The notes under the pieces are model-generated. The model did no database searches, had not been told where the DNA came from, and saw nothing but the letters and a program-made list of their open reading frames with translations. From the NCBI GenBank assembly GCA_002332905.1, contig DDAM01000002.1, positions 1 to 12,420 on the forward strand: 12,420 bases of DNA, written 5' to 3'. Below, piece by piece: positions 1 to 6,436 of the stretch; the first letter of the stretch is position 1, and each line of letters starts with the position of its first letter. Position numbers and translations under genes: made by a program. This DNA comes from Firmicutes bacterium UBA2058. GTDB taxonomy: Bacteria; Bacillota; Clostridia; Tissierellales; Sedimentibacteraceae.

Positions 1-90
1 ATTGGTAAATTTTAACTATTTTAAACTTGTGCAATTAGCGAACTTGATTAAATAGAGATATATTAAACTATATTTAATCTTTGACGCTGA
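1..90. other. AT-rich non-coding start of window
   Basis: No supportable reading frame is visible here. Stop codons occur in all forward frames, and the last one (TGA at 88-90) lies directly before the open frame of the ABC transporter remnant. An intact exporter of this type would have membrane-domain coding here, so the sequence left of about base 90 is either heavily decayed or was joined by a deletion or rearrangement. No insertion-sequence end or target duplication was recognised. Confidence 0.5.
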
Positions 91-926
91 GCATTATTAC
101 GTGTTGTTGATGTTTCGGTTGATAAGGCAAATGGGATACTAAACCTTCAACCGATGGATATAAGTGGAAAGGAAATGATTCCTAAGAATTATAATATTGA
201 TATGGAGAATATTTCTTTTTCATACGATAAGAGAAAAATCATTGATAATTTAACACTTCATATACCTGAAAAAACAACGACTGCAATTGTCGGACCAAGT
301 GGTAGCGGAAAGACAACAGCATGCAAACTGATTGCTCGTTTTTGGGATGTTCAAGATGGAACAGTAAAACTTGGTAATATAGATGTGAAAGATTATAGTA
401 TGGATAGCTTGATGAAGAATTTTAGCTTTGTTTTTCAAAATGTTATATTATTTCAAGATACAATAGCTAACAATATAAAATTTGGACAGCCTGAAGCTTC
501 TATAGAAAAGGTAGTTGAAGCAGCTAAGAAGGCTTGTTGCCATGATTTTATCATGAGATTGCCAAAGGCTATGATACAGTTATAGGTGAAGGCGGAACAT
601 CGCTTTCAGGTGGTGAAAAACAGCGTATCTCTATTGCATGGGCTATTATGAAGGATGCTCCAATAATTATTTTAGACGAAGCAACTGCCAATGTTGACCC
701 TGAAAATGAAAAAGATTTGGTGGATGCCATTGAAGCATTGACTAAAGAGAAGACAATAATAATGATAGCACATCGACTAAAAACGGTACGAAATGCAGAT
801 AAAATAATTGTAATCGATCATGGAAAAATTGTTCAAATGGGTAAACATGATGAACTAATAGAAGAGGAAGGAATCCACAGGAGATTTGTAAATGCCAGAG
901 AATTGGCTGTAGGCTGGAAACTGTAA
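91..926 (+). pseudogene. ABC exporter ATP-binding domain, truncated and frameshifted
   Basis: Remnant of an ABC half-transporter (membrane domain fused to ATPase, MsbA/MdlB-like). Only the ATPase half remains. The first frame, open from 91 to a stop at 583-585, carries Walker A GPSGSGKTT and the Q-loop (SFVFQN). The second frame, in register from about 567 to 926, carries the signature LSGGEKQR (603-626), Walker B IIILDEAT, the D-loop and the switch histidine (MIAHRL). The two join exactly if one A is added to the AAA run at 564-566, restoring LPKGYDTVIGEGG. So a single-base deletion, real or a sequencing error, splits the gene. The membrane domain and true start are absent. The usual ARA after the signature reads AWA, another sign of decay. 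The C-terminus looks complete. The transported substrate cannot be told. A separate short protein starting at ATG 648 is unlikely, as it would lack Walker A. Confidence 0.85.
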
Positions 927-953
927 ATCATATTGAGTAAATAAGTTAATGCC

Positions 954-992
954 AAAAAACACAAGAAAAAATAATTTTTTCTTGTGTTTTTT
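954..992. terminator. bidirectional terminator, ABC remnant / upp
   Basis: Perfect 19-bp inverted repeat (954-972 and 974-992) around a single base. Each arm begins or ends with six A or T, so both strands present a stem of CACAAG/CTTGTG type followed by a T run. It lies between converging genes and can end both. Confidence 0.9.
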
Positions 993-1024
993 AGTATAAA
1001 GACTAAGTTTATTATACGTTATAC

Positions 1025-1657
1025 TTATTTTGTTCCAAACAATCTGTCTCCAGCATCTCCTAGACCTGGGACAATGTAACCTTGCTCATTCATATCTTTA
1101 TCAATTACTGGTGTATATATTTCGATATCTGGATGTGCTTCAGTTAATTTTTTAATTCCATACTCTGAACATACAAGATGCATTGATTTTATATTTTTAA
1201 CTCCATGCTTTTTAAGTAGATTAACAGCACCTATCATTGAGCCACCTGTTGCAAGCATTGGCTCTGTTATAATAACTACTCTGCTTTCAATATCCTTTGG
1301 AAGTTTACAGTAATATTCTACAGGTTCTAATGTTTCTTCATTTCTATATAATCCTATATGACCAACTTTTGCATTAGGTATTAAATCTAATATTCCATCT
1401 ACTAAACCAAGACCAGCCCTAAGAATTGGAACTATTGCTAAATCGTAACCAGCTAATTCCTTGCCTATCATCATGGATAATGGCGTTTCTACATTTTTGT
1501 CTTGTAAAGGAAGGTTTCTAGTAACTTCATAAGCCATAAGCATTGCAATTTCTCTAGCTAATTCTCTAAAGTCTTTAGAAGTGGTATTTTTGTCTCTTAA
1601 AATAGAAATTTTATGTTGAATTAAAGGGTGTGTAATTAATGTTACATTTGGGTGCAT
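1025..1657 (-). CDS. upp: uracil phosphoribosyltransferase
   Basis: Converts uracil and PRPP to UMP and pyrophosphate in the cytoplasm (pyrimidine salvage). The 210-residue length is normal for the family. Visible marks: ITHPLIQHK near residue 8, RDKNTTSKDFREL at 21-33, ILRAGLGLVDG at 78-88, the PRPP loop at 127-140 (VVIITEPMLATGGS) and the uracil-binding C-terminus GLGDAGDRLFG at 198-208. The PRPP loop is usually VDPMLATGG; here the pair is T-E, a conservative acidic swap. The start ATG has an AAGGAGA site seven or eight bases upstream. It is transcribed alone from its own promoter (1708-1736), divergently from acpS, and ends at the shared terminator at 954-992. Confidence 0.97.
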   Translation of the reverse strand: MHPNVTLITHPLIQHKISILRDKNTTSKDFRELAREIAMLMAYEVTRNLPLQDKNVETPLSMMIGKELAGYDLAIVPILRAGLGLVDGILDLIPNAKVGHIGLYRNEETLEPVEYYCKLPKDIESRVVIITEPMLATGGSMIGAVNLLKKHGVKNIKSMHLVCSEYGIKKLTEAHPDIEIYTPVIDKDMNEQGYIVPGLGDAGDRLFGTK

Positions 1658-1703
1658 AAGAATCTCCTTTATATATTAAATTTTATCAATGAAAAATTTT
1701 CTA

Positions 1704-1732
1704 TTTAATTTTAACACCATGTGTTATATAAT
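1704..1732 (+). promoter_or_regulatory. possible promoter of acpS
   Basis: A perfect TATAAT lies at 1727-1732, 47 bases before the acpS start. The -35 at the proper distance (TTTAAT, 1704-1709) is poor. A small inverted repeat, TAACAC-N3-GTGTTA (1712-1726), fills the spacer and could be an operator or chance. Confidence 0.4.
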
Positions 1733-1736
1733 TCAA
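1708..1736 (-). promoter_or_regulatory. sigma-A promoter of upp
   Basis: Read on the minus strand: TTGAAT (1736-1731), a 17-base spacer, then TAAAAT (1713-1708). The spacing is ideal and both hexamers differ from consensus at only one or two bases. It sits about 50 bases before the upp start. Its -35 overlaps the TATAAT proposed for acpS on the other strand. Confidence 0.65.
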
Positions 1737-1779
1737 GGGTGAATATAAGTAGGTTTAAATAAAAAGGAGCTATTAAAAT

Positions 1780-2151
1780 ATGATAATTGGTGTTGGAGTT
1801 GACATAGTACAAGTTGATAGAATAGCAAAAAACATTGAAAAACAAAAGTTTATAGATAAAATTTATACAGATGCTGAAAAAGAATTTTTAGCAAGAAAAA
1901 AGTTTAGTCATCAAACAGCTGCTGGTTTATTTGCTGCTAAGGAAGCTGTGTCCAAATCTCTAGGTACAGGTATTTTAGGATTTAACATTACTGATATAGA
2001 AATAATTAAAGATGAATTTAATAAACCTGAAATAAAACTTCACAATAATGCATTAAAAATAGCTGAAAATAAAGGGATAGATAAAATTAATATTTCCATA
2101 TCACATGAAAATGATTATGCAATAGCATTTGCTGTTGCAGAAAGATATTAG
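1780..2151 (+). CDS. acpS: holo-[acyl-carrier-protein] synthase
   Basis: Transfers the 4'-phosphopantetheine arm of coenzyme A to a serine of apo-acyl carrier protein, activating it for fatty acid synthesis; cytoplasmic, works as a trimer in this family. The 123-residue protein has normal length. The metal-binding motif GVGVDIVQVDRI (Asp8) opens the protein, AAGLFAAKEAVSKSLGTG at 47-64 carries the second acidic ligand (Glu55) and CoA-contacting lysines, and ISISHENDYAIAFAVAE closes it. AAGGAG at 1764-1769 sits about ten bases before the ATG. The gene precedes the lipoprotein and toxin-antitoxin genes, matching common Firmicutes order, although the NAD(P)HX-repair and alanine racemase genes often found between them are absent. 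Confidence 0.96.
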   Translation: MIIGVGVDIVQVDRIAKNIEKQKFIDKIYTDAEKEFLARKKFSHQTAAGLFAAKEAVSKSLGTGILGFNITDIEIIKDEFNKPEIKLHNNALKIAENKGIDKINISISHENDYAIAFAVAERY

Positions 2152-2211
2152 ACATAAAAAGTTAAAATATTAATATAATTTTATAGAAGGTTTTTATGTA
2201 ATGGGGGGATT

Positions 2212-2718
2212 ATGGAAATAAAAAGGTTATTGTTAGTTATATTTATTATTATTTCATTGTTAACTGGCTGTAGCTTAAAAGAAGAATATATTGCACCACA
2301 AAAATACTATTCTGAAATTTTAATGACAACATATTCTAATTCTGAAAAACAAAATATCAATTATGATATGAAAATACTATGTAATAACAACGAGTACAAA
2401 ATCATAATAAATTATGATAATATAAATTTCTTAATTCAATGTGCCGATGGAAAATGTACATTAATAAATGACAAATTTACTGATAATCAAATAGTTGGAA
2501 ACTTAACTGTTTTTGAAAACTTATATAACGAAATTAATCTTAATAAATTTACTGGTTTAAAAAGTAGGGCGTTAAATAGCATAGAAACATATGACGGTTT
2601 ATATAAATATGTTTTAGAATATAACAAAAATAACTTCAGTCCCAAAAAACTACATATATATAAGGATGATGCTGTTATTAAAACTTTCGAGTATAATAAT
2701 GTGGAATTGTACAAATAA
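2212..2718 (+). CDS. small lipoprotein, possibly GerS/LolA-like
   Basis: The 168-residue product has a short charged start (MEIKR), a hydrophobic stretch and a clear lipobox, LLTGC, with the lipidated cysteine at residue 20. After cleavage it should be anchored to the outer face of the membrane. The rest, with repeated short strands such as NEYKIIINYDN and a lysine-rich C-terminus, resembles the all-beta LolA/LolB-like fold of Clostridia lipoproteins that lie between acpS and the alr/mazEF genes; GerS of Clostridioides difficile, needed for cortex breakdown during spore germination, is of that type. This link is inferred from position, size and pattern only, and the sequence is too divergent for me to confirm. 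The binding site is a run of six G (2203-2208), unusually G-rich. A TATAAT at 2174-2179 could give a separate promoter. Confidence 0.8.
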   Translation: MEIKRLLLVIFIIISLLTGCSLKEEYIAPQKYYSEILMTTYSNSEKQNINYDMKILCNNNEYKIIINYDNINFLIQCADGKCTLINDKFTDNQIVGNLTVFENLYNEINLNKFTGLKSRALNSIETYDGLYKYVLEYNKNNFSPKKLHIYKDDAVIKTFEYNNVELYK

Positions 2719-2774
2719 TAATACTAGTTAATAAACGCAAGTTTTAAGTCATCATTTACAGTTTAATACATAAT

Positions 2775-2804
2775 TTACCGTTATATTTTTTGTGCAATTA
2801 TGAT
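2775..2804 (+). promoter_or_regulatory. weak candidate promoter of ndoAI-ndoA
   Basis: TATGAT at 2799-2804 is a good -10 box about 45 bases before the antitoxin start. The -35 at 18-base spacing (TTACCG, 2775-2780) is weak. The pair could also be read from upstream genes, since no terminator was found between 2718 and 2850. Confidence 0.3.
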
Positions 2805-2849
2805 AAAATGAGAATAACAATAGTATTGGATAATTGTGAGGTGAATAAT

Positions 2850-3125
2850 TTGGCTGAGAATAAAAAAATATTAATATCTATTCCGGAAAATTTATTGAAG
2901 GAACTAGATATTGCCTCTAAAAATGATAACACAAACAGAAGTGATTTCATTAGAAAATCTATTAAGTTCTATTTGATTGAGAAACGAAAAATAGAAATTA
3001 GAGAAAAAATGAGAGCCGGTTATTTAGAAATGAGTAATATTAATAAAAGTATCACTGAAGAGTATTCAAAGGGAGACTATGAAGACTTTTTAAGCTATGA
3101 AACAAAACTATTGGGAAGTGAGTAA
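2850..3125 (+). CDS. ndoAI: EndoAI/MazE-type antitoxin, ribbon-helix-helix
   Basis: Antitoxin that binds and blocks the EndoA ribonuclease encoded directly downstream, and by family habit represses its own promoter. The chosen start is TTG 2850 with GAGGTGA at 2838-2844, giving 91 residues, close to the Bacillus subtilis protein. An upstream TTG at 2790 would add 20 residues but has no ribosome binding site and lies within the likely promoter. Residues 5-45 (KKILISIPENLLKELD and SDFIRKSIKFYL) form the ribbon-helix-helix DNA-binding domain; the acidic C-terminal half (SKGDYEDF) matches the part that occupies the toxin's RNA site in known complexes. It ends two bases before the toxin start, so translation is probably coupled. 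Confidence 0.9.
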   Translation: MAENKKILISIPENLLKELDIASKNDNTNRSDFIRKSIKFYLIEKRKIEIREKMRAGYLEMSNINKSITEEYSKGDYEDFLSYETKLLGSE

Positions 3126-3127
3126 AT

Positions 3128-3478
3128 TTGATTGTAAGAAGGGGAGATGTATACTATGCCGATCTAAGTCCTGTGATTGGTTCAGAACAAGGAGGAATTA
3201 GACCGGTACTAGTTATACAGAACAATATTGGAAATAAGTATAGTCCTACAGTTATAGTTTCAGCCATTACATCTCAAATTAACAAAGCTAAGTTGCCTAC
3301 ACATATTGAAATAAGTTCTCAAGATTTCAGTTTGCCTAAAGATTCTGTTGTTCTTTTAGAACAAATTAGAACCATAGACAAAAAAAGATTAAAAGAAAAA
3401 ATAGGGAAATTTGATATAAAGCTAATGTCAGAAGTAGATGATTGTCTTAAAATTAGTTTAGGCTTGATTGATTTTTAA
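3128..3478 (+). CDS. ndoA: EndoA/MazF-type mRNA endoribonuclease toxin
   Basis: Sequence-specific RNase that cuts mRNA independently of the ribosome; the Bacillus subtilis relative cleaves at UACAU. The 116 residues align almost end to end with that family: MIVRRGDVYYADLSPV, GSEQGGIRPVLVIQN, SAITSQINKAKLPTH, LLEQIRTIDKKRL and a final LGLIDF. Arg25 and Thr48, the catalytic pair known for this family, are both present, so the enzyme looks active. The start is TTG at 3128; a GGAAGTGAG stretch inside the end of the antitoxin gene serves as binding site. With TTG starts on both genes, output is likely kept low. A strong terminator follows at once. This is the chromosomal copy typical of Firmicutes and shows no sign of recent transfer. 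Confidence 0.97.
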   Translation: MIVRRGDVYYADLSPVIGSEQGGIRPVLVIQNNIGNKYSPTVIVSAITSQINKAKLPTHIEISSQDFSLPKDSVVLLEQIRTIDKKRLKEKIGKFDIKLMSEVDDCLKISLGLIDF

Positions 3479-3489
3479 ATCAATTACAT

Positions 3490-3521
3490 AAAAATAAGCG
3501 CTTATAGCGCTTATTTTTTTT
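3490..3521 (+). terminator. terminator of ndoA
   Basis: A 12-bp stem (3490-3501 with 3507-3518, core AATAAGCGC/GCGCTTATT) with a five-base loop, merging into a run of eight T (3514-3521). The opposite strand also ends in T's, so it may back up folC termination. Confidence 0.9.
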
Positions 3522-3523
3522 AA

Positions 3524-3561
3524 AACTAATCTCAATTATATGGTTTTATTTGAGATTAGTT
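3524..3561 (-). terminator. hairpin overlapping the folC stop codon
   Basis: Perfect 12-bp arms (3524-3535 and 3550-3561; AACTAATCTCAA and its complement) with a 14-base loop containing the folC stop codon. On the minus strand the stem is followed by TTTTAAAA, so it may act as a weak terminator or 3'-end protector for folC mRNA. The first arm codes for the last residues of FolC. Confidence 0.6.
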
Positions 3562-4847
3562 AATAATGTCCTAACATCTCCAATCATATATAAAGAACCA
3601 ACGCAAGCGATACATTCATCCTTATTAGCGTTATTTATTATAGGAAGTATTTCTTCATAGCTATTTAATGCTTCAACCTTAATAGATGAATTTTTCTTCT
3701 TGATTAATTCAGCTAAATCTGTAGATGATATAGCACGTGGATTTTTAGGAGTTAGTGTATAAATTTCTTTTGAAATATCAATTAAATAATCAACAATATT
3801 CTCAGGCTTTTTATCTTTTAACATTCCATAGAATAATATTATTTTCTTATCTTTAAAATAACTTTTAATAGCCTTAGAAAAATATTCAATTCCATTGATG
3901 TTATGTCCACCATCTAATATAATTATAGGGTCTTTTTGAATAATTTCAAAACGACCTGTAAATTTACAGCTTAACAATCCATTTTTTATGCTCTCCTCGT
4001 TTATATTAAAACCTTTTTCTTTTAATACCTCTAAAACCTTTAATACAGTTAAACAGTTATATATCTGATGTTCACCTAAAAGTTTAATAGTAAAGCTTTC
4101 TAGATTAAATATAGACTTATCTAAATAGGTTAATGTCTGTCCTTCTATATCAGTATGTAATAATTGTATATTATCCTTATTTGTAAAATGAACTCTAGAA
4201 TTTTTTAATTTTGCCTGTTCACAAATTACATCAATTATATTTTGTTCCTGAGGATATATTACTACATCATTGTTCTCTTTTATTATCCCAGCTTTTTCAT
4301 ATGCAATTTTTTCAAGTGTATCTCCTAAGTATTCAGTATGGTCATAGCTTATAGAGGTTATTACAGAAATTAAAGAGGTGCTTATAACATTTGTAGCATC
4401 AAATCTTCCTCCTAATCCTACTTCTAAAGCTAAAAAATCTATGTTTTGCTCCTCGAAGTATTTAAAGCCTATGGCAGTTACTATCTCAAATTCTGTTGGA
4501 TGATTATATCCCTCTTTAACCATAATTTCAACTTTTTCTTTAACAATCTCAGTTATTCTGCCAAGAGATTCTTTATCTATGTGATTTTTGTTTATTTGAA
4601 TTCTTTCAGTAAATTCTTGTAGGTATGGACTAATAAAAAGACCAACCTTATAACCACTTGCTACTAATACATCATGTATCATGCTGCTTGTTGAGCCTTT
4701 TCCATTAGTTCCTGCAATATGTATTATTCTATACTTATCCTGCGGATTACCTAATAGCTCTGTAAGCTTTTTTATATTTTCAAGACCTAACTTTGATCCA
4801 AATTTGTATGTATCGCTAATATATTTTAAGGCTTCTTCGTAATTCAT
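3546..4847 (-). CDS. folC: bifunctional folylpolyglutamate/dihydrofolate synthase
   Basis: Adds glutamate to dihydropteroate and to folates using ATP, completing and retaining the cofactor inside the cell. I place the start at ATG 4847 (433 residues), because GGAGGG at 4857-4852 sits just upstream; a longer frame beginning at 4880 would place the palindrome and this binding site inside the gene. In order: ATP loop HIAGTNGKGSTSS at 43-55, the folate/Mur-ligase segment GLFISPYLQEFTERI at 69-83, LEVGLGGRFDATNV, SYDHTEYLGDTLEKIAYEKAGI, and the C-terminal domain with LDGGHNINGI, where most relatives have DGAHNP. Its own promoter (4921-4949) faces away from the B12 locus. The 17-base palindrome at 4861-4877 lies in its leader, four bases before the binding site. 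Confidence 0.96.
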   Translation of the reverse strand: MNYEEALKYISDTYKFGSKLGLENIKKLTELLGNPQDKYRIIHIAGTNGKGSTSSMIHDVLVASGYKVGLFISPYLQEFTERIQINKNHIDKESLGRITEIVKEKVEIMVKEGYNHPTEFEIVTAIGFKYFEEQNIDFLALEVGLGGRFDATNVISTSLISVITSISYDHTEYLGDTLEKIAYEKAGIIKENNDVVIYPQEQNIIDVICEQAKLKNSRVHFTNKDNIQLLHTDIEGQTLTYLDKSIFNLESFTIKLLGEHQIYNCLTVLKVLEVLKEKGFNINEESIKNGLLSCKFTGRFEIIQKDPIIILDGGHNINGIEYFSKAIKSYFKDKKIILFYGMLKDKKPENIVDYLIDISKEIYTLTPKNPRAISSTDLAELIKKKNSSIKVEALNSYEEILPIINNANKDECIACVGSLYMIGDVRTLLTNLK

Positions 4848-4860
4848 TTTACCCTCCATT

Positions 4861-4877
4861 ATGCCACTTTGTGGCAT
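4861..4877. repeat. palindrome copy 1, before the folC ribosome binding site
   Basis: ATGCCAC-TTT-GTGGCAT on the plus strand, perfect 7-bp arms and a three-base centre. Read in the folC direction it is followed by AAT then GGAGGG. A second copy with the same arms lies at 5299-5315 before btuF. It could form an RNA hairpin next to the ribosome site or bind a dimeric regulator. Confidence 0.85.
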
Positions 4878-4920
4878 CAACCCTTCTTTCTCATTATTCT
4901 ATCTTTTAAATACAATTAAT

Positions 4921-4949
4921 ATAATAGAGCAACAGACATTATTTTGCAA
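4921..4949 (-). promoter_or_regulatory. sigma-A promoter of folC
   Basis: Minus strand: TTGCAA (4949-4944), 17-base spacer, TATTAT (4926-4921). Transcription would start near 4914, giving a leader of about 65 bases that contains the palindrome at 4861-4877. Confidence 0.65.
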
Positions 4950-4992
4950 ATGATTTTTGAAACAATTATTTATTTAAATTACTAATTTAAAA

Positions 4993-5022
4993 TTGCTGTT
5001 GCAAATTAATATAATTTATGAT
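4993..5022 (+). promoter_or_regulatory. candidate promoter of the btuFCD locus
   Basis: TTGCTG (4993-4998), 18-base spacer, TATGAT (5017-5022); a TATAAT at 5010-5015 is an alternative -10 box. Either would start RNA shortly before the riboswitch P1 stem at 5044. Confidence 0.55.
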
Positions 5023-5043
5023 ATCCTTTAGATAAATTGAATA

Positions 5044-5199
5044 GTTTTAGGTGTTCATAAGAACATAACAGGGAAAATGGTAAAAGCCATTGCAGCCCCC
5101 GCTACTGTAAGTGAGTACAAATTTTACGGATCCACTATTTAAACAAAATGGGAAGGGTAAAATGAGGATGATACACAAGTCAGGAGACCTACCTAAAAC
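5044..5199 (+). promoter_or_regulatory. cobalamin riboswitch aptamer
   Basis: The conserved core is plain: GCAGCCCCCGCTACTGTAA at about 5082-5100, a CCACT loop at 5132-5136, GGGAAGG near 5150, and the B12 box AGTCAGGAGACCTACC at 5178-5193. The closing P1 stem is an 8-bp match, GTTTTAGG (5044-5051) with CCTAAAAC (5192-5199). This RNA binds adenosyl- or another cobalamin and usually shuts off uptake or synthesis genes when the vitamin is plentiful. It precedes btuF, agreeing with that role. Confidence 0.96.
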
Positions 5200-5207
5200 A
5201 AGTATTT

Positions 5208-5282
5208 AACCTTCGGTGGGAGGGTGATAAATTAGTTATATTAGCATATTTATCCTAACCGAAAGGTTAGGATTTTATATTT
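5208..5282 (+). terminator. riboswitch expression platform: antiterminator and terminator
   Basis: The terminator is ATCCTAACC-GAAA-GGTTAGGAT (5252-5273) with a T-rich tail. The antiterminator pairs AACCTTCGGT (5208-5217) with ACCGAAAGGTT (5258-5268) with one bulged A, which destroys the terminator stem. A third fold, ACCTTC (5209-5214) with GAGGGT (5220-5225), makes a small hairpin whose loop carries GTGG (5216-5219), complementary to CCAC (5132-5135) in the aptamer. Ligand should favour that loop-loop contact, remove the antiterminator strand and let transcription stop. The pairings are visible; the switching is inferred. Confidence 0.8.
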
Positions 5283-5298
5283 TCATTTCTATTTTATG

Positions 5299-5315
5299 AT
5301 GCCACTACGTGGCAT
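5299..5315. repeat. palindrome copy 2, before the btuF ribosome binding site
   Basis: ATGCCAC-TAC-GTGGCAT, arms identical to those of copy 1 at 4861-4877, followed by AATT and GGAGGT. It lies between the riboswitch terminator and the btuF start. Confidence 0.85.
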
Positions 5316-5329
5316 AATTGGAGGTTATT

Positions 5330-6310
5330 ATGAAAAATACAAAAAAAATATTATGTTTATTGCTTGCAATAAGTATGGTTTTTTCATTTGTGGCATGCTC
5401 TAAGGATAAAGAAGATGTTCCGTCATCATCAGATAATGCAAATGTAAATGACCAGACAAAGGAAGATTCTAAGGAAGATGTAAAAAGTGTATTTCCGTTT
5501 AAGTTTACGGATGATTCTGGTAAGGAGATTCTTTTAGAAAAAGTGCCAGAAAAAATAGCTTCAGGTGCTCCCTCAATAACTGAAATTGTATATGCCGTAG
5601 GTGCACAGGACAAATTAGTTGGTGTAACAGAACATTGTAATTATCCAGAAGAAGCTAAACAAAAAGAGATAATAGGTGGATATACAGGACCTAATGTAGA
5701 AAAGATAATTGAATTAGGTGTAGATTTATTTATTACTGATACTATTGCAGATGATGTAAAACAAACTCTTAATGATGCAGGCATAACTGTAGTTGTTATG
5801 ACTGCTAAAAATTATAATGATATCTATAACAAAATAGCTTCAATAGGTGAGATGCTAGATGCAAAGCAAGCTGCTGAGAATCTTATTGATGATATGAAAG
5901 GCAGACAGGAAGCTGCTCTTAATGCTATATCAGGTCTAAAAGGTAAAAAAGTGTTTCATGAGGTTTGGCATGACCCTCTTATGACCTCAGGACCAGGTAC
6001 ATTTATAGACGAAATAATTAAAATGTGTGGTGGAGAAAATATAGCTAGTGATGCTGAATCACCATATCCAGAATTTAGTGTAGAAAAGCTTATTGAAAGA
6101 AACCCAGAGGTTTATTTAACGGCAGATGATGGATTTAAAACTGTTGATGATATAAAGGCAAGAACTGGATATGATCAAATTGATGCAGTTAAAAATGAAA
6201 GAATTTATTTCTTAGATGCAGATGTTATATCAAGACCAGGACCAAGAATAGTTGAAGCATTAGAATTAATAGCTGAAGCTATGTACCCAGAAGTATTTGA
6301 GGGAAAATAA
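5330..6310 (+). CDS. btuF: cobalamin ABC transporter substrate-binding lipoprotein
   Basis: Captures corrinoid outside the membrane and hands it to BtuC. The chosen start is ATG 5330 with GGAGG at 5320-5324; a TTG at 5318 would overlap this site. The 326-residue protein begins with a signal peptide (MKNTKK, then a hydrophobic run) and a lipid-attachment cysteine at 23 (SFVAC), followed by a Ser/Asp/Glu-rich linker to about residue 55. The remainder is a helical-backbone binding protein of the Fe-siderophore/B12 type (PF01497): TDDSGKEILLEKVPEKIASGAPSITE, VYAVGAQDKLVGVTEHCNYP, GGYTGPNVEKIIELGVDLFIT, HEVWHDPLMTSGPGTFIDEI and ISRPGPRIVEAL. Such proteins also bind haem or siderophores; the B12 riboswitch upstream is what points to cobalamin. 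Confidence 0.92.
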   Translation: MKNTKKILCLLLAISMVFSFVACSKDKEDVPSSSDNANVNDQTKEDSKEDVKSVFPFKFTDDSGKEILLEKVPEKIASGAPSITEIVYAVGAQDKLVGVTEHCNYPEEAKQKEIIGGYTGPNVEKIIELGVDLFITDTIADDVKQTLNDAGITVVVMTAKNYNDIYNKIASIGEMLDAKQAAENLIDDMKGRQEAALNAISGLKGKKVFHEVWHDPLMTSGPGTFIDEIIKMCGGENIASDAESPYPEFSVEKLIERNPEVYLTADDGFKTVDDIKARTGYDQIDAVKNERIYFLDADVISRPGPRIVEALELIAEAMYPEVFEGK

Positions 6311-6397
6311 CGCATTATATTAAAGTATAATTGCTATAAGTTATTATATCTATACTCCCTATTCTAATAGCCTATAGCTAATTTATATAAATCACAC

Positions 6398-6433
6398 AAT
6401 AAACAATAGGTATAAATTTATCTATTGTTTATT
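6398..6433 (+). terminator. terminator-like hairpin after btuF
   Basis: Perfect 12-bp arms AATAAACAATAG (6398-6409) and CTATTGTTTATT (6422-6433), with a self-complementary ATAAATTTAT between them and TTTATTTAT after. It probably ends part of the btuF transcripts. Confidence 0.7.
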
Positions 6434-6436
6434 TAT

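Noticed and set aside
2790..2849. Longer antitoxin start at TTG 2790
   Set aside because: No ribosome binding site, covers the probable -10 box, and homologues begin near the later TTG at 2850.
4848..4880. Longer FolC start at 4880 adding 11 residues
   Set aside because: The added codons are the palindrome and the GGAGGG ribosome binding site; start at 4847 fits the family N-terminus.
4920..5043. Repeated TTGCAA words at 4944 and 4999 as a direct-repeat operator
   Set aside because: The first fits the folC -35 box; the flanking bases of the two do not match, and short AT-rich repeats are expected here.
5305..5613. 102-codon frame on the minus strand opposite the start of btuF
   Set aside because: It lies antisense to a certain gene, has no ribosome binding site, and its composition mirrors btuF codons.
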